DNA of 64,000 bases from CAZAQV01 sp964487255 (lineage in GTDB: Bacteria; Myxococcota_A; Polyangia; Polyangiales; CAZAQV01). Each line of letters opens with the position of its first letter. Position 1 is the first letter of the stretch. The notes beneath the pieces are model-generated. The model searched no databases and was not told the origin of the DNA. It was given only the letters and a program-made list of their open reading frames with translations. Position numbers and translations under genes: made by a program. The DNA lies in contig CAZAQV010000026.1 in the NCBI GenBank assembly GCA_964487255.1, positions 1 to 64,000 on the forward strand, read 5' to 3'. This document shows positions 36,601 through 43,824 of this stretch, piece after piece.

Positions 36601-36709
36601 CAACGCTCGTCTTTACTGCGCGCTCGAAGACTTCTTCTGCTTCTATCGCATCAGCCACGAGTCTTGGGAGCGGACCGGGAAGTCCGTCTAATTCCAGTAC
36701 GTCCACGTT
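33593..36709 (-). CDS. Giant HEPN-like protein with C-terminal LamG-like domain
   Basis: 1038 aa from ATG 36709, where protein-like sequence begins (MNVDVLELDG); the frame is open to 36958 but that part looks non-coding. Residues ~20-125 are helical with R109-N-R-L-A-H114, a HEPN-type RN-x3-H. The middle (~250-800) is a long alpha-helical repeat scaffold with a possible NTPase-like stretch (NALVLGPQSAGLSYLAEL) lacking a true Walker A. The last ~140 residues form a concanavalin/LamG-like sandwich (FVIEVTLRP, TIVAAYFGTTAKIFVDGEVR). Size and HEPN motif suit a sensor-effector defence protein. Convergent with the FHA operon. Confidence 0.6.
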   Translation of the reverse strand, partial: NVDVLELDGLPGPLPRLVADAIEAEEVFERAVKTSVATEVLMKWLLAVKLRGKRIDQWPTKVRKTVQENDSSAFSPGFGTWLYMLRAAECFTHDGTTEGRFDAARLYRNRLAHYYTDFQASSGREVVGSLNWWQRLLAGSSIKDLRTGRISETTSDFAKWDDGSSVKSLEPWVVCEEGVPLLLHRIAWSQRLGSYANYVGSRRDYRLEPTFFAFRERTSGKSIVIDLPQAHALNSFLATRAEHQNALVLGPQSAGLSYLAELARKQGQQVIETGSSDDLEAVARSASVGVIVFADPSFESELREVLDSAVESLRLIRAWPPTDLDVLRLVAATAGAVPSKKQLAAIRLAIQNDANRLAKLVGLLQSLKSRGNQPIQRALDLLPQTLQEDGNERRDSKGAPPRSDLTTVFEGWNYLTLEHGADGRPKAIPDKKTLLHLAKEKWQTMATELEQGSSLASTNIWVTRWLASELSGPILAYCALLAVGSGNALEATALLRRVVPARQDSGGRYGAVASAFMAAACRSLHDYGVDIAMSIASTVCDLESLAWLVGQVDLKEAQQEELCLGICNELGRSARNGQSTQFVSILEGTNVSRYQDSFDVLDDHPLGRAAARLAKGSDYRNDFARWLEELDWVELSAAAPEGMGRPIRYEYTSSVSSLHDLLVSANEMPPKAVAKRAVGTIARCLSEGRREEARRWEDGVLRILAGLDAYWQMERLRDLARIYARHDDWDSALSCVQRMDVGRYRISGLVALVEEARDQRDLSNAYSSGVKEFEKLIEPRLQREAALKLFGALTSQPNLAPRECLQDALERVVNFGTATDAARAWHDLAMVPSPTPRSELESRLRPGMLEWQPEWQDCLEGFELASLSRSMSEDSFALPDCATETSFPALSALAGGFVIEVTLRPRELADFAGLVCVQAHPKSGIGFKLRLGGDSPRLDFDTTWGSFAVKSTYKLGALSSSQQPYTIVAAYFGTTAKIFVDGEVRAVRNDIGGKLLPDAWTLQFGQEAPGYRDFSGEILSAHIWRRDKDDEWKEVAVR

Positions 36710-36807
36710 CATAAGTATTTCTCTACCCTCTACAGACTGGTCTGAAAAGAGATCGGTCTCACTGTCAGATCTCAGTTGCTGACAACGTCTGTGTATTGAG
36801 GTCAACG

Positions 36808-37026
36808 ATGAGCTGGCCTCCAAACGTGAACTCAACGTGGAAAGGTGTGCAGAAAGTGGCAGCATGTAAGAAGAAACGATCCAACGGCAGCACCTGCGGA
36901 CAAGACTTATTCGTCTGCAACCACTGCCAAACGGCAGGTTGCGCTGCAAGCCCATCATGCCCGGGCTACAACTTCAACGGCAGCACGTGCACGACGTGCC
37001 GCCAGACCGGAAGGCGTCGCGCGTGA
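36808..37026 (+). CDS. Small Cys-rich zinc-ribbon-like protein
   Basis: 72 aa from ATG 36808 (GAGG 7 nt upstream). Nine cysteines, several in C-x2-C pairs (CNHC, CTTC), interrupted by Asn/Gly/Ser-rich loops (KKRSNGSTCG and NFNGSTCTTC look like two copies of one unit). No signal peptide. Probably a cytoplasmic metal-binding peptide. Its TGA overlaps the GTG of the next gene by 4 nt, and it heads a three-gene set diverging from the HEPN/LamG gene. Confidence 0.6.
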   Translation: MSWPPNVNSTWKGVQKVAACKKKRSNGSTCGQDLFVCNHCQTAGCAASPSCPGYNFNGSTCTTCRQTGRRRA

Positions 37027-37328
37027 AGGCTTTCGGGCAAGACGTGCTCGTCTACGCTGGGACGACGTTCATCTTCTTTCTCGGCGTAGCGACACTCGGT
37101 GCACTAGCGGTCATGCAAGAGGGAGAGCGTGAGCGCCTTGAGCGCGGCGAGCATCCCTACGGCATCGACGTGGGGTATGCGAATGCTCTCTTCGGACTTG
37201 TCCATGCGCTTCGTTTTCTCTGGAGAAGTCCGAAGCTAGCACCGAGCGCTCTTCTTTTCGGTCTCTGGCACTTGATCGAAGCGCTCTACCTCCTATTCAG
37301 GCCACGAGAGATTCGAGGCGAACGATGA
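37023..37328 (+). CDS. Small two-TM membrane protein
   Basis: 101 aa from the GTG that overlaps the upstream TGA (GTGA). Two hydrophobic helices: about 10-33 (VLVYAGTTFIFFLGVATLGA) and about 73-94 (SALLFGLWHLIEALYLLF), joined by a charged loop with a GERERLERGEHP segment. No family recognised. The stop overlaps the next ATG (ATGA). Small membrane proteins are common effectors in defence operons, but nothing proves this here. Confidence 0.6.
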   Translation: MKAFGQDVLVYAGTTFIFFLGVATLGALAVMQEGERERLERGEHPYGIDVGYANALFGLVHALRFLWRSPKLAPSALLFGLWHLIEALYLLFRPREIRGER

Positions 37329-37747
37329 CAGAGCAACCAACGACTCCTCAGGCAGATCTCTCGGCTGAGCGGCACTTATTGGCGGCCTTTGAACACTGCC
37401 TCGAAGCTATCGGCGCATATTTGCACGCGGTACGCCAACGTTGCCTACCGAGAGACAGCGCTGCAGAGCTCGTCTCCATATCGTTTTCCAGTGGCGTCAA
37501 TCCCCAAGACATCATCGACATCGAGCGTGGTGAAATGAATATCAGTGGTGAGGAGATGAGCAGGCTACCCGAGCGTTACCAATGCTTCTCAAAGCTCACT
37601 ATGACGATGCTGCTGGGGGTGTTCACATTTGTCAGCATCTTGCGCTGCCAGCTTCGACGCATCATCGCCAACGAAGGGCTCACCGGGCTGAGCTGTGAGG
37701 CGGAGTTCCGAGCTGAGCCAAGTGAGGACCCGAATGAACTCAACTAA
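37325..37747 (+). CDS. Hypothetical protein, third gene of small operon
   Basis: 140 aa, overlapping the previous gene by 4 nt. The N-terminal half is helical with one Cys. In the middle, VSISFSSGVNPQDIIDIERG resembles the recognition part of an XRE-like HTH, but the rest of that fold is not obvious. A moderately hydrophobic segment (LTMTMLLGVFTFVSIL) may touch the membrane. Cannot be assigned; tight overlaps make it part of the same functional unit as the two preceding genes. Confidence 0.55.
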   Translation: MTEQPTTPQADLSAERHLLAAFEHCLEAIGAYLHAVRQRCLPRDSAAELVSISFSSGVNPQDIIDIERGEMNISGEEMSRLPERYQCFSKLTMTMLLGVFTFVSILRCQLRRIIANEGLTGLSCEAEFRAEPSEDPNELN

Positions 37748-37831
37748 CCATGTTCTTGCGTTTTCGATGAGGCTGGAAGTACCCGCCAAAAGCGGATGTG
37801 ATTTAGGTATACTCGCGCGGCGGAGGCAGCG

Positions 37832-40120
37832 ATGACAGCGACGTTATTCAAGGAGGTGGGGTACTCGGTTTCGAAACTGATTGCGGAAATCGAGTCGGGG
37901 GAGATCGGGCTGCCGGATATGCAGCGACCCTTTGTCTGGAGCAGAACTCGGGTTCGAGATCTTTTTGATTCTATGTATCGCGGGTTTCCGGTCGGGCACC
38001 TTCTATTCTGGGCAAACGCAAACGTGGCAGGGGCCAAGCAGATTGGGACGGACGGAAAACAATCCGCCCCACGCCTGCTGATTGTAGACGGTCAGCAGCG
38101 CCTCACATCGCTTTATGCGGTGATTCACGGACAGCCCGTAGTCGATGAGAACTATCGTGAAGGTCGAATCCAGATAGCCTTTCGTCCCAAAGACCAGACC
38201 TTCTCAGTCGCGGACGCCACAACGCGACGGGATCCCGAATTCATCGACGATGTCACGGAGCTATGGCAAGGCGAACTCAGCCGGAATCGATTCGTAAAAC
38301 GTTTCCTGGAGCGACTGCGAAATGCTCGGGAAGTAAGCGACAACGAGGAGGATGACCTATCAGAAGCCATCGATCGTCTCTTTGACCTACCGTCCTATCC
38401 CTTCACCGCCCTTGAGCTGTCTCCGTCGGTGGATGAGGAGCAAGTCGCCGATGTATTCGTCCGGATTAACTCGAAGGGAGTCTCGCTCAATCAAGCAGAT
38501 TTCATCCTCACACTCATGTCCGTCTTCTGGGACTCGGGAAGAAGAGACCTCGAGGCATTTTCTCGTGCTGCAAAGTCGCCTTCAACCAGCGGACCATCAC
38601 CATTCAATCACTTTATCGAGCCAGGTCCTGATCAGATGCTGCGCGTTGCGGTTGGGCTCGCGTTCCGTCGCGGACGACTGAAGTCGGTCTACTCGATACT
38701 GCGTGGTCGAGACATAGAAACGGATAGCTACTCAGAAGACGCCCGCGCTCGACAATTCCAGACGATGCAAGACGCACAAAGCTACGCTCTGGACCTGACG
38801 AACTGGCATGAGTTTCTAAAAGTCCTGGTCCGTGCTGGTTATCGCAGTGGATCGATGATCAGTTCTCAGAACGGATTGCTGTACAGTTACATCCTGTTTC
38901 TGATCGGAAAACGCGATTTCAAAGTGGAACCCCACACCCTTCGAGAGCTGATTGCCCGCTGGCATTTCATGTCGTCGCTCACCGGACGCTATACGAACTC
39001 ACCCGAGTCGGCGATTGAAGCGGACTTAGGCCGCCTTCAGGAGATTTCTACAGCGGAGCAGTTCGTTGCATTGCTGGATCGACAGATCGCAGGAGCACTC
39101 ACAAACGATTATTGGGACATCACACTTCCTGGGGAGCTCGGGACGTCATCCGCAAGATCTCCCTCGCTCTTGACCTATTACGCATCCCTGAACTTGCTCG
39201 ATGCTCGAGTGCTTTTCTCGAAAATGCGAGTTTCTGAGCTCTTTGATCCGGCACTGAAGTCGAAGAAATCCGCGCTTGAGCGCCACCATCTATTCCCACG
39301 AAGCTACCTCAAGAGCACAGGAGTGACGCGGACGCGCGAGATCAACCAAATCGCAAACTACGCGTTGGTCGAATGGCCAGACAATATCGCGATCTCTGAC
39401 ACAGCTCCTTCTGAGTATTTCCCTTCCTTTACGGAGCGACTAACCGAGCAGGAACGGACGAAGATGATGTTCTGGCACGCGCTACCGAAAGGCTGGGAAA
39501 ACCTGCCGTATGAGCAGTTTCTCGAAGAACGTCGCGAGCTGATAGCAAAAGTGATCAGGCAGGGTTTCGAACGCCTTAGGTCTGGGCAGAGCGAGGTCGA
39601 GAGCCACAGCCAATCACCACAAGAACGAACAGCTGCGGACATCATCTCAGAGGGGGAGAGCGCGAGAGTCGAGTTCAAGTCATCGGCCCGGTGGAACCTC
39701 CACAAAGGGGGGCGAGACGAAAAGATGGAGCAAGTCATCGTCAAAACGATTGCAGGCTTCATGAACGCAGACGGTGGCACGCTGCTGATCGGAGTGAATG
39801 ACGACGGCGAAGCGGTGGGACTCGCAAACGACTACAGTCTACTAAGGAAACAGGACCGAGATGGATTCGAGCTGTGGCTGATGGATCTCTGCGAGAATCA
39901 TATCGGCAAGACCGCTACGACAGGCCTCACGACGTCATTCGCTGAAATCAGCGGTCAAGATGTATGCCGCGTCGACGTGTCCCCATCTCCACGTCCGATC
40001 TTCGTCAGGTCTCCAAAGGGACCTAAGAGCGCTGACTTTTACTTACGAATCGGAAACTCGACGAGACAGCTCTCAACGGACGACGTGCTTGAGTATGAGA
40101 AGGATCGCTGGACAAACTAG
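37832..40120 (+). CDS. GmrSD-type (DUF262/DUF1524) restriction protein fused to Schlafen AlbA_2
   Basis: 762 aa; GGAGG 6 nt before ATG and TATACT 18 bp before that. N-terminal DUF262 with the DGQQR motif (86-90), an NTP-dependent ParB-like fold; then a helical linker and DUF1524 with ERHHLFPRS (483-491), the His-Me/HNH-type nuclease. These two parts make up type IV enzymes such as GmrSD that attack modified phage DNA. Unusually, an AlbA_2/Schlafen-like domain follows (about 605-750; VEFKSSA, ADGGTLLIGVNDDG). Last cargo gene before the right att core. Confidence 0.88.
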   Translation: MTATLFKEVGYSVSKLIAEIESGEIGLPDMQRPFVWSRTRVRDLFDSMYRGFPVGHLLFWANANVAGAKQIGTDGKQSAPRLLIVDGQQRLTSLYAVIHGQPVVDENYREGRIQIAFRPKDQTFSVADATTRRDPEFIDDVTELWQGELSRNRFVKRFLERLRNAREVSDNEEDDLSEAIDRLFDLPSYPFTALELSPSVDEEQVADVFVRINSKGVSLNQADFILTLMSVFWDSGRRDLEAFSRAAKSPSTSGPSPFNHFIEPGPDQMLRVAVGLAFRRGRLKSVYSILRGRDIETDSYSEDARARQFQTMQDAQSYALDLTNWHEFLKVLVRAGYRSGSMISSQNGLLYSYILFLIGKRDFKVEPHTLRELIARWHFMSSLTGRYTNSPESAIEADLGRLQEISTAEQFVALLDRQIAGALTNDYWDITLPGELGTSSARSPSLLTYYASLNLLDARVLFSKMRVSELFDPALKSKKSALERHHLFPRSYLKSTGVTRTREINQIANYALVEWPDNIAISDTAPSEYFPSFTERLTEQERTKMMFWHALPKGWENLPYEQFLEERRELIAKVIRQGFERLRSGQSEVESHSQSPQERTAADIISEGESARVEFKSSARWNLHKGGRDEKMEQVIVKTIAGFMNADGGTLLIGVNDDGEAVGLANDYSLLRKQDRDGFELWLMDLCENHIGKTATTGLTTSFAEISGQDVCRVDVSPSPRPIFVRSPKGPKSADFYLRIGNSTRQLSTDDVLEYEKDRWTN

Positions 40121-40231
40121 CCGCCCTGGAGTCTGGAAGGGCTCGAACCGAATTTCCATTGGGTATTACTTCGGCCCTCGTCCCTCGCCGCCGTTCCAAG
40201 ACGAACTCGACCATTCGAAGTCGCACTCTTC

Positions 40232-40249
40232 TGCAACCCAAGTGCAACC
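40232..40249. repeat. TGCAACC direct doublet, right end (candidate integrase arm site)
   Basis: TGCAACC at 40232-40238 and 40243-40249, 11 bp apart, followed by AGTATTG exactly as at the left end. Lies 85 bp inside the right att core, in DNA with no gene. Confidence 0.4.
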
Positions 40250-40334
40250 AGTATTGGACGAATCATGACTATCGATGACGTTCGTGCACCCAAGATCATG
40301 CTTGGCGCTCGGTGTTTTTGGTCTTCCTTCTGCT

Positions 40335-40396
40335 CTAAGGATCTGGTGAGGTAAAACTCGTGGAGGTTCAAGTCCTCTCTTCTGCACCCCTTGTAT
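40335..40396. other. att core, right copy (tRNA-Leu 3' fragment)
   Basis: 62 bp identical to 355-416. It contains the tRNA-Leu sequence from the anticodon loop to the 3' end but no 5' half, so it is not a tRNA gene. Confidence 0.9.
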
Positions 40397-40407
40397 TGAA
40401 GCACTAG

Positions 40408-40428
40408 CGCCGTCCCCCTCGGACGGCG
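40408..40428 (+). terminator. Hairpin beside the right att core
   Basis: Same perfect 8-bp stem and CCCTC loop as at 428-448, at the same distance from the core. It belongs to the relic element to the right; without a tRNA upstream it probably has no terminator job now. Confidence 0.4.
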
Positions 40429-40449
40429 TGCTTGTTTGTGCACCTCCGC

Positions 40450-40468
40450 TGCAACCAGAATTGCAACC
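40450..40468. repeat. TGCAACC doublet in the relic integrase
   Basis: TGCAACC at 40450-40456 and 40462-40468 with the same 12-bp register as 470-488; it corresponds to the same codons (encoding NTGCNSGC) in the homologous integrase. Confidence 0.4.
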
Positions 40469-40690
40469 AGTATTGTCGTTGGCCGCATTGCCACCCGTCG
40501 CATGGGGGCTTGTTTGCCTTGGGAGCGAATCCAGCACCGCCCTGCCCGCCCTCTGATTTGCGTGCACATAGCTGTTGGTGGTCGTCAGATGCTTGTGCCC
40601 CACGAGGTGCATCACCCCTGGCATGTTGTCGGTGTGCGCCACCAGGTGCGTCGTGCGTCCGTGTCGAAACGAGTATGGCTTTAGCTCGTC

Positions 40691-40909
40691 TGCGCGCTCC
40701 TCTGGAAGGCCTGCATCGAGAGCTGCCTTTCTCAGCGCGCTGCGTCCGTCGTACCGACCAAAGATCAGATCACCTCGACGCTTGCCCTTACAAACCGCCT
40801 TCAGCGCTTCGAACCCAGCTTCCGTGAGGTCGACCGTCCTTTCGTACTGGGCCTTATCGATATCCGCAGATATATGCAGAACGGGATGCTCGGGATCGAA
40901 GTGCTTCCC
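40691..40909 (-). repeat. 219-bp block identical to the functional integrase (right copy)
   Basis: Exact match to 717-935, within the relic's catalytic domain. Confidence 0.85.
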
Positions 40910-41290
40910 CAACTCAAGATTGCATATCGTCTTCGGTCGCAATCCTGTCTCCCACAGAACCTGGAAGTAGTGCCGAACAGGAAACCCCACACGCGAACTG
41001 ATCTCTGGAAGGCATCGAAGAACCTCCCCAACCTCCTCCTCTGTGATCGCCTCGCAACGAGGCGACCCTTTCGGGTGTCGCTTTCCAACGGCTGACTTGG
41101 GAGGCGCTGGGACCTCTGGACGCTCTTCAATCAACTCCTGCTCATACATCCAAAGCTGAAGCATCCGCAGACACGACAGCTCCTTCTTGACGGTTGACCG
41201 GGTCACCGCAGTCAATCTCTTGGAGACCTATCCTGCGATCACGGACCGAGACGTTAGATCTTCGATACTCTCGAAGTGCCGATGAACGAG

Positions 41291-41576
41291 CTGCGCACTT
41301 GCCCTGGGAACAATAGAACCCGTCGGCGCATGGCTGCGCACGGCTGCAATCCGCTCCGTCTTCGCCGGGCACCACACATCGATCGTCCCCGCACTTAAGC
41401 TCAAGCTGCCTGAACCTGCAAACGGCAAGCTCACTCTTCGCATGTACGTCTTCTAGCCTTCTGCCTGTCGTTTCTCCATCCAATGCCACAGGCTCGCTCC
41501 AACGTTTCTCGCCGGCCGGACTGTTTGCTAACCACTCGTTAACCCGCTTTACTTCGCGTCCGGTTACTTCCACCAT
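41291..41576 (-). pseudogene. 5' fragment of a Cys-rich protein gene fused to the relic integrase
   Basis: The frame from 41576 gives about 95 residues ending in a disulphide-knot-like stretch (KCGDDRCVVPGEDGADC, PCADGFYCSQGKC) similar in style to Myxococcota secreted proteins such as the one at 41620. At about 41290 the frame runs into integrase DNA in the wrong frame. The gene has lost its 3' part, probably by the deletion that also removed the integrase N-terminus. The first ~60 residues are unassigned. Confidence 0.5.
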
Positions 41577-41619
41577 CGTGTAACTTGCGCCTTCGACGTG
41601 ACGCGCCTATGCGCACGCC

Positions 41620-43107
41620 ATGCCTTTGTGTTCGAGCAAACCTGTCCTGCCCCTGGGCGCCTGTCTCCTTCTCTTCGCCTCCGCTTGCTCAGAGAACAAC
41701 ATGGAGGTGCCAACTCCCACGCTTGACGCCGGCGTGAAGACAGATGTTATCGACCACGTCGAGATTCGGGGCTCCATTGCAGTAGGCGAATCGGTCGTCG
41801 ACGAGTTCAGCGAAGACCTAGAGTTCCACGGCTACACCATCGACCTGCTCGCGAATACAGAGGTTCAGATAGAGATCACGCAAAAGGAAACGCTTCGCTC
41901 TTTGGACACCACGCTGTTTGTGTACGGGCCTCAGCAAGGCACCGACGGTGGCGTTGCAGGCTACGGCACCTCAGCCATCGCTTTCGACAACGACTCTGGA
42001 TGGGGTCGTCACGCACGCATCACACCATTCGCGGCGCCGCAAAGCGGTCAATACTTGATCGTGGTGGGCACAGTCGATGGCCGCGGCCGCGGAAACTATC
42101 GGCTCGCCGTAGATTGTCTGAGCGCCGATTGCACCGGTGCTCCCGTGCAAACCGAGTGCGCTCTGAGCCCCTCCTACTCCGCAATCTATTGGGGCCGCAG
42201 TCCAACCGTTCATTTGCTATCCCAAGTCGACATCGATTCACCCAGCGCCGTCACGCCGCTGCAGGAAAGCCAAATTCTCTCAGCCATGGAAGCTTCCTCG
42301 GTGGGCTCGGACATCAGCCTTCAAGAAGCCTTCCAAGCCGTGGACCAGAGCTACTTTGTGTTCTCAGAGCTGCACGACATCTCCACGCGCTCCAACTTCA
42401 CCGCCATCGAATACGCGCTGGGTGATACGGTAATGGGTAGAATCTTTGAATACGGGACAGCGCGCATGGTCGCTGAGATCGAGGATCGAGACCTCTACGA
42501 GTGCAGCGTAGCTGCTGGTCCCGAGGGCAAGGACTGCGCCGATACCTCCGACTGTGCATCAGGCCTTGAATGTGTCGGAATCACTACCGAGCTGAACGGC
42601 GGCACGGGAAGGTGCATCGACCTATCCGCCGACAATCATCCACAGACTGGTGATCATTGTGGTCGTCTGCCTTCGCAGGCATGTCCCGAAGCGGCAGGGT
42701 TGCTTTGCATGGGGTTGACGCAAGGATCAGAAGGAACTTGCTTGCCAGCCTGGATGCGTAGTCTGTTCATCCATAGCGGACCGGAAGCGATCGAAGGTGG
42801 CGCGCTATCAAGCACCGAGGTCGCCTACGGGCTCGCAAGCGTCAGCATGGATGTCGAGATCGAGGCGAACCTCACCGGTGTGGGCCCCGGCCACGTGAGG
42901 GTGACATTGACCAGTCCGAGCGGTACCGAAGTATTGCTCGTCGATGACCACATCGAGAGCTCTGTGCGCCTGAATCAACCCGTGCAGGGGTTTTCCAAGA
43001 ACGAAGACGTAAACGGCGCGTGGACCCTTGAGGTGGAGACGGACCCCAACCTGCCCGACCCCACCCTCACCAGCTGGACGCTGAAGCTCGGCAGCAGCTG
43101 GAACTAG
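41620..43107 (+). CDS. Secreted lipoprotein with PPC-like and P/Homo B-like domains
   Basis: 495 aa. Lipoprotein signal with lipobox ASAC (C23). About 45-165 resembles a bacterial pre-peptidase C-terminal domain (FHGYTIDLLANTEVQIEI, TLFVYGP, GQYLIVVGT). A Cys-rich knot follows at about 295-365 (DCADTSDCASGLEC). The last ~110 residues are a proprotein-convertase P-domain-like sandwich (VSMDVEIEANLTGVG, VRVTLTSPSGTEVLL, NGAWTLEVE). No protease catalytic domain, so it is likely a surface binding or adhesive protein. First intact gene of the right flank. Confidence 0.75.
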   Translation: MPLCSSKPVLPLGACLLLFASACSENNMEVPTPTLDAGVKTDVIDHVEIRGSIAVGESVVDEFSEDLEFHGYTIDLLANTEVQIEITQKETLRSLDTTLFVYGPQQGTDGGVAGYGTSAIAFDNDSGWGRHARITPFAAPQSGQYLIVVGTVDGRGRGNYRLAVDCLSADCTGAPVQTECALSPSYSAIYWGRSPTVHLLSQVDIDSPSAVTPLQESQILSAMEASSVGSDISLQEAFQAVDQSYFVFSELHDISTRSNFTAIEYALGDTVMGRIFEYGTARMVAEIEDRDLYECSVAAGPEGKDCADTSDCASGLECVGITTELNGGTGRCIDLSADNHPQTGDHCGRLPSQACPEAAGLLCMGLTQGSEGTCLPAWMRSLFIHSGPEAIEGGALSSTEVAYGLASVSMDVEIEANLTGVGPGHVRVTLTSPSGTEVLLVDDHIESSVRLNQPVQGFSKNEDVNGAWTLEVETDPNLPDPTLTSWTLKLGSSWN

Positions 43108-43148
43108 CGCGAGGTCACACAGGATGCAATGCCTGCTAGGCTCAACCT

Positions 43149-43718
43149 GTGCGGATCACCGCCAGTCGACTCTTGGGACTTCTACTGTTCGGGCACCTCA
43201 CGATGGGTTGCGGCTCGAGCCAACCGAAGACCTGCCCGTCATGTGACCCACCTCCTTCTTCGCCTGAGCCAGCGGATCCCGCAGGAGTCGATAACGAAGC
43301 CAACACGCAGAGCGAAGAGGCCTCGCTCAGTGAATCGGCCGAGCCGAAGTCATCACACCGTCAAGACGAGATCATGCTCGGTGATTGTGTGAGCACCGAA
43401 GAGAAACGTCGTGCATGCAAAGCGATCGGTTCGGGCTGTTTTCTCGACGCCGAGCCGGTTCTGAGGCCGCCGCATCCATGTCAAAACCAGGGAGCGCGCT
43501 GCATGGAAGAGATCACGCCTGTGGCAGCGCACAGCAAAGGGCCATGCATGTGCAGCTGCGATCCCCAATACAAGAAGAAGCGCCAAGAGATGGAGACGCT
43601 GCTGCACGAGCGCCGCAATCCAGAGCGGACCATAGGCGAGACGTGCCACGAGTCCAAGACCAACGGCAGAGGCGCGAAGCGTTGTCCCGACCCGGAGCCA
43701 CCCGAACTGCCCCGTTAA
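43149..43718 (+). CDS. Cys-rich lipoprotein of unknown function
   Basis: 189 aa, GTG start. Signal peptide ending in a lipobox (LTMGC). A Pro/Ser/Glu-rich linker is followed by a ~90-residue domain with about ten cysteines (GDCVSTEEKRRACKAIGSGC, PCMCSC, GETCHES), presumably disulphide-bonded. The family is not recognised; the style is typical of Myxococcota surface lipoproteins. Same direction as the preceding lipoprotein, 41 bp after it. Confidence 0.65.
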   Translation: MRITASRLLGLLLFGHLTMGCGSSQPKTCPSCDPPPSSPEPADPAGVDNEANTQSEEASLSESAEPKSSHRQDEIMLGDCVSTEEKRRACKAIGSGCFLDAEPVLRPPHPCQNQGARCMEEITPVAAHSKGPCMCSCDPQYKKKRQEMETLLHERRNPERTIGETCHESKTNGRGAKRCPDPEPPELPR

Positions 43719-43824
43719 GCGCCCGCGTAAGAACCTGGATTTTCGAGAGATCCTCCAGACTTACTCCTTTTTTAAACTTTCTTGTGACGAATCAGCGTGG
43801 CAGCTGACTAATCAACCAGGAGCC

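Larger units (their letters stand above)
355..40396. mobile_element. ~40 kb integrative genomic island in tRNA-Leu
   Basis: Bounded by a 62-bp perfect direct repeat covering the anticodon loop through the 3' end of tRNA-Leu plus 11 bp (355-416 and 40335-40396). An integrase and two excisionase-like genes sit at the left end, reading into the tRNA. The cargo is replication-like, regulatory and above all defence genes; flanks beyond 41.6 kb are ordinary chromosomal genes. No conjugation genes (relaxase, T4SS) are visible, so it is an integrative island rather than a self-transmissible ICE. A second, decayed integrase just outside the right repeat implies an adjacent older element. Confidence 0.88.
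40166..41290 (-). pseudogene. Relic tyrosine integrase
   Basis: Homologue of the island integrase outside the right att core. The catalytic domain is intact (GLRPK, SFRHGR, VGHKH, SYVHA). Upstream, an in-frame TAG (41228) stands where the functional copy has LYK, and homology stops near 41290 at the HF-x-SIE-x-LTSRS segment, so ~100 N-terminal residues are gone. An open frame of 349 codons from 41215 remains but lacks the DNA-binding N-terminus. Its tail after the att core is read from the right end of the island. It marks an older or tandemly inserted related element. Confidence 0.85.

Noticed and set aside
40335..40388. Second tRNA-Leu copy at the right junction
   Set aside because: Only the anticodon-loop-to-3'-end part is present; upstream bases do not form a D-arm or acceptor 5' strand, so it is an att fragment.
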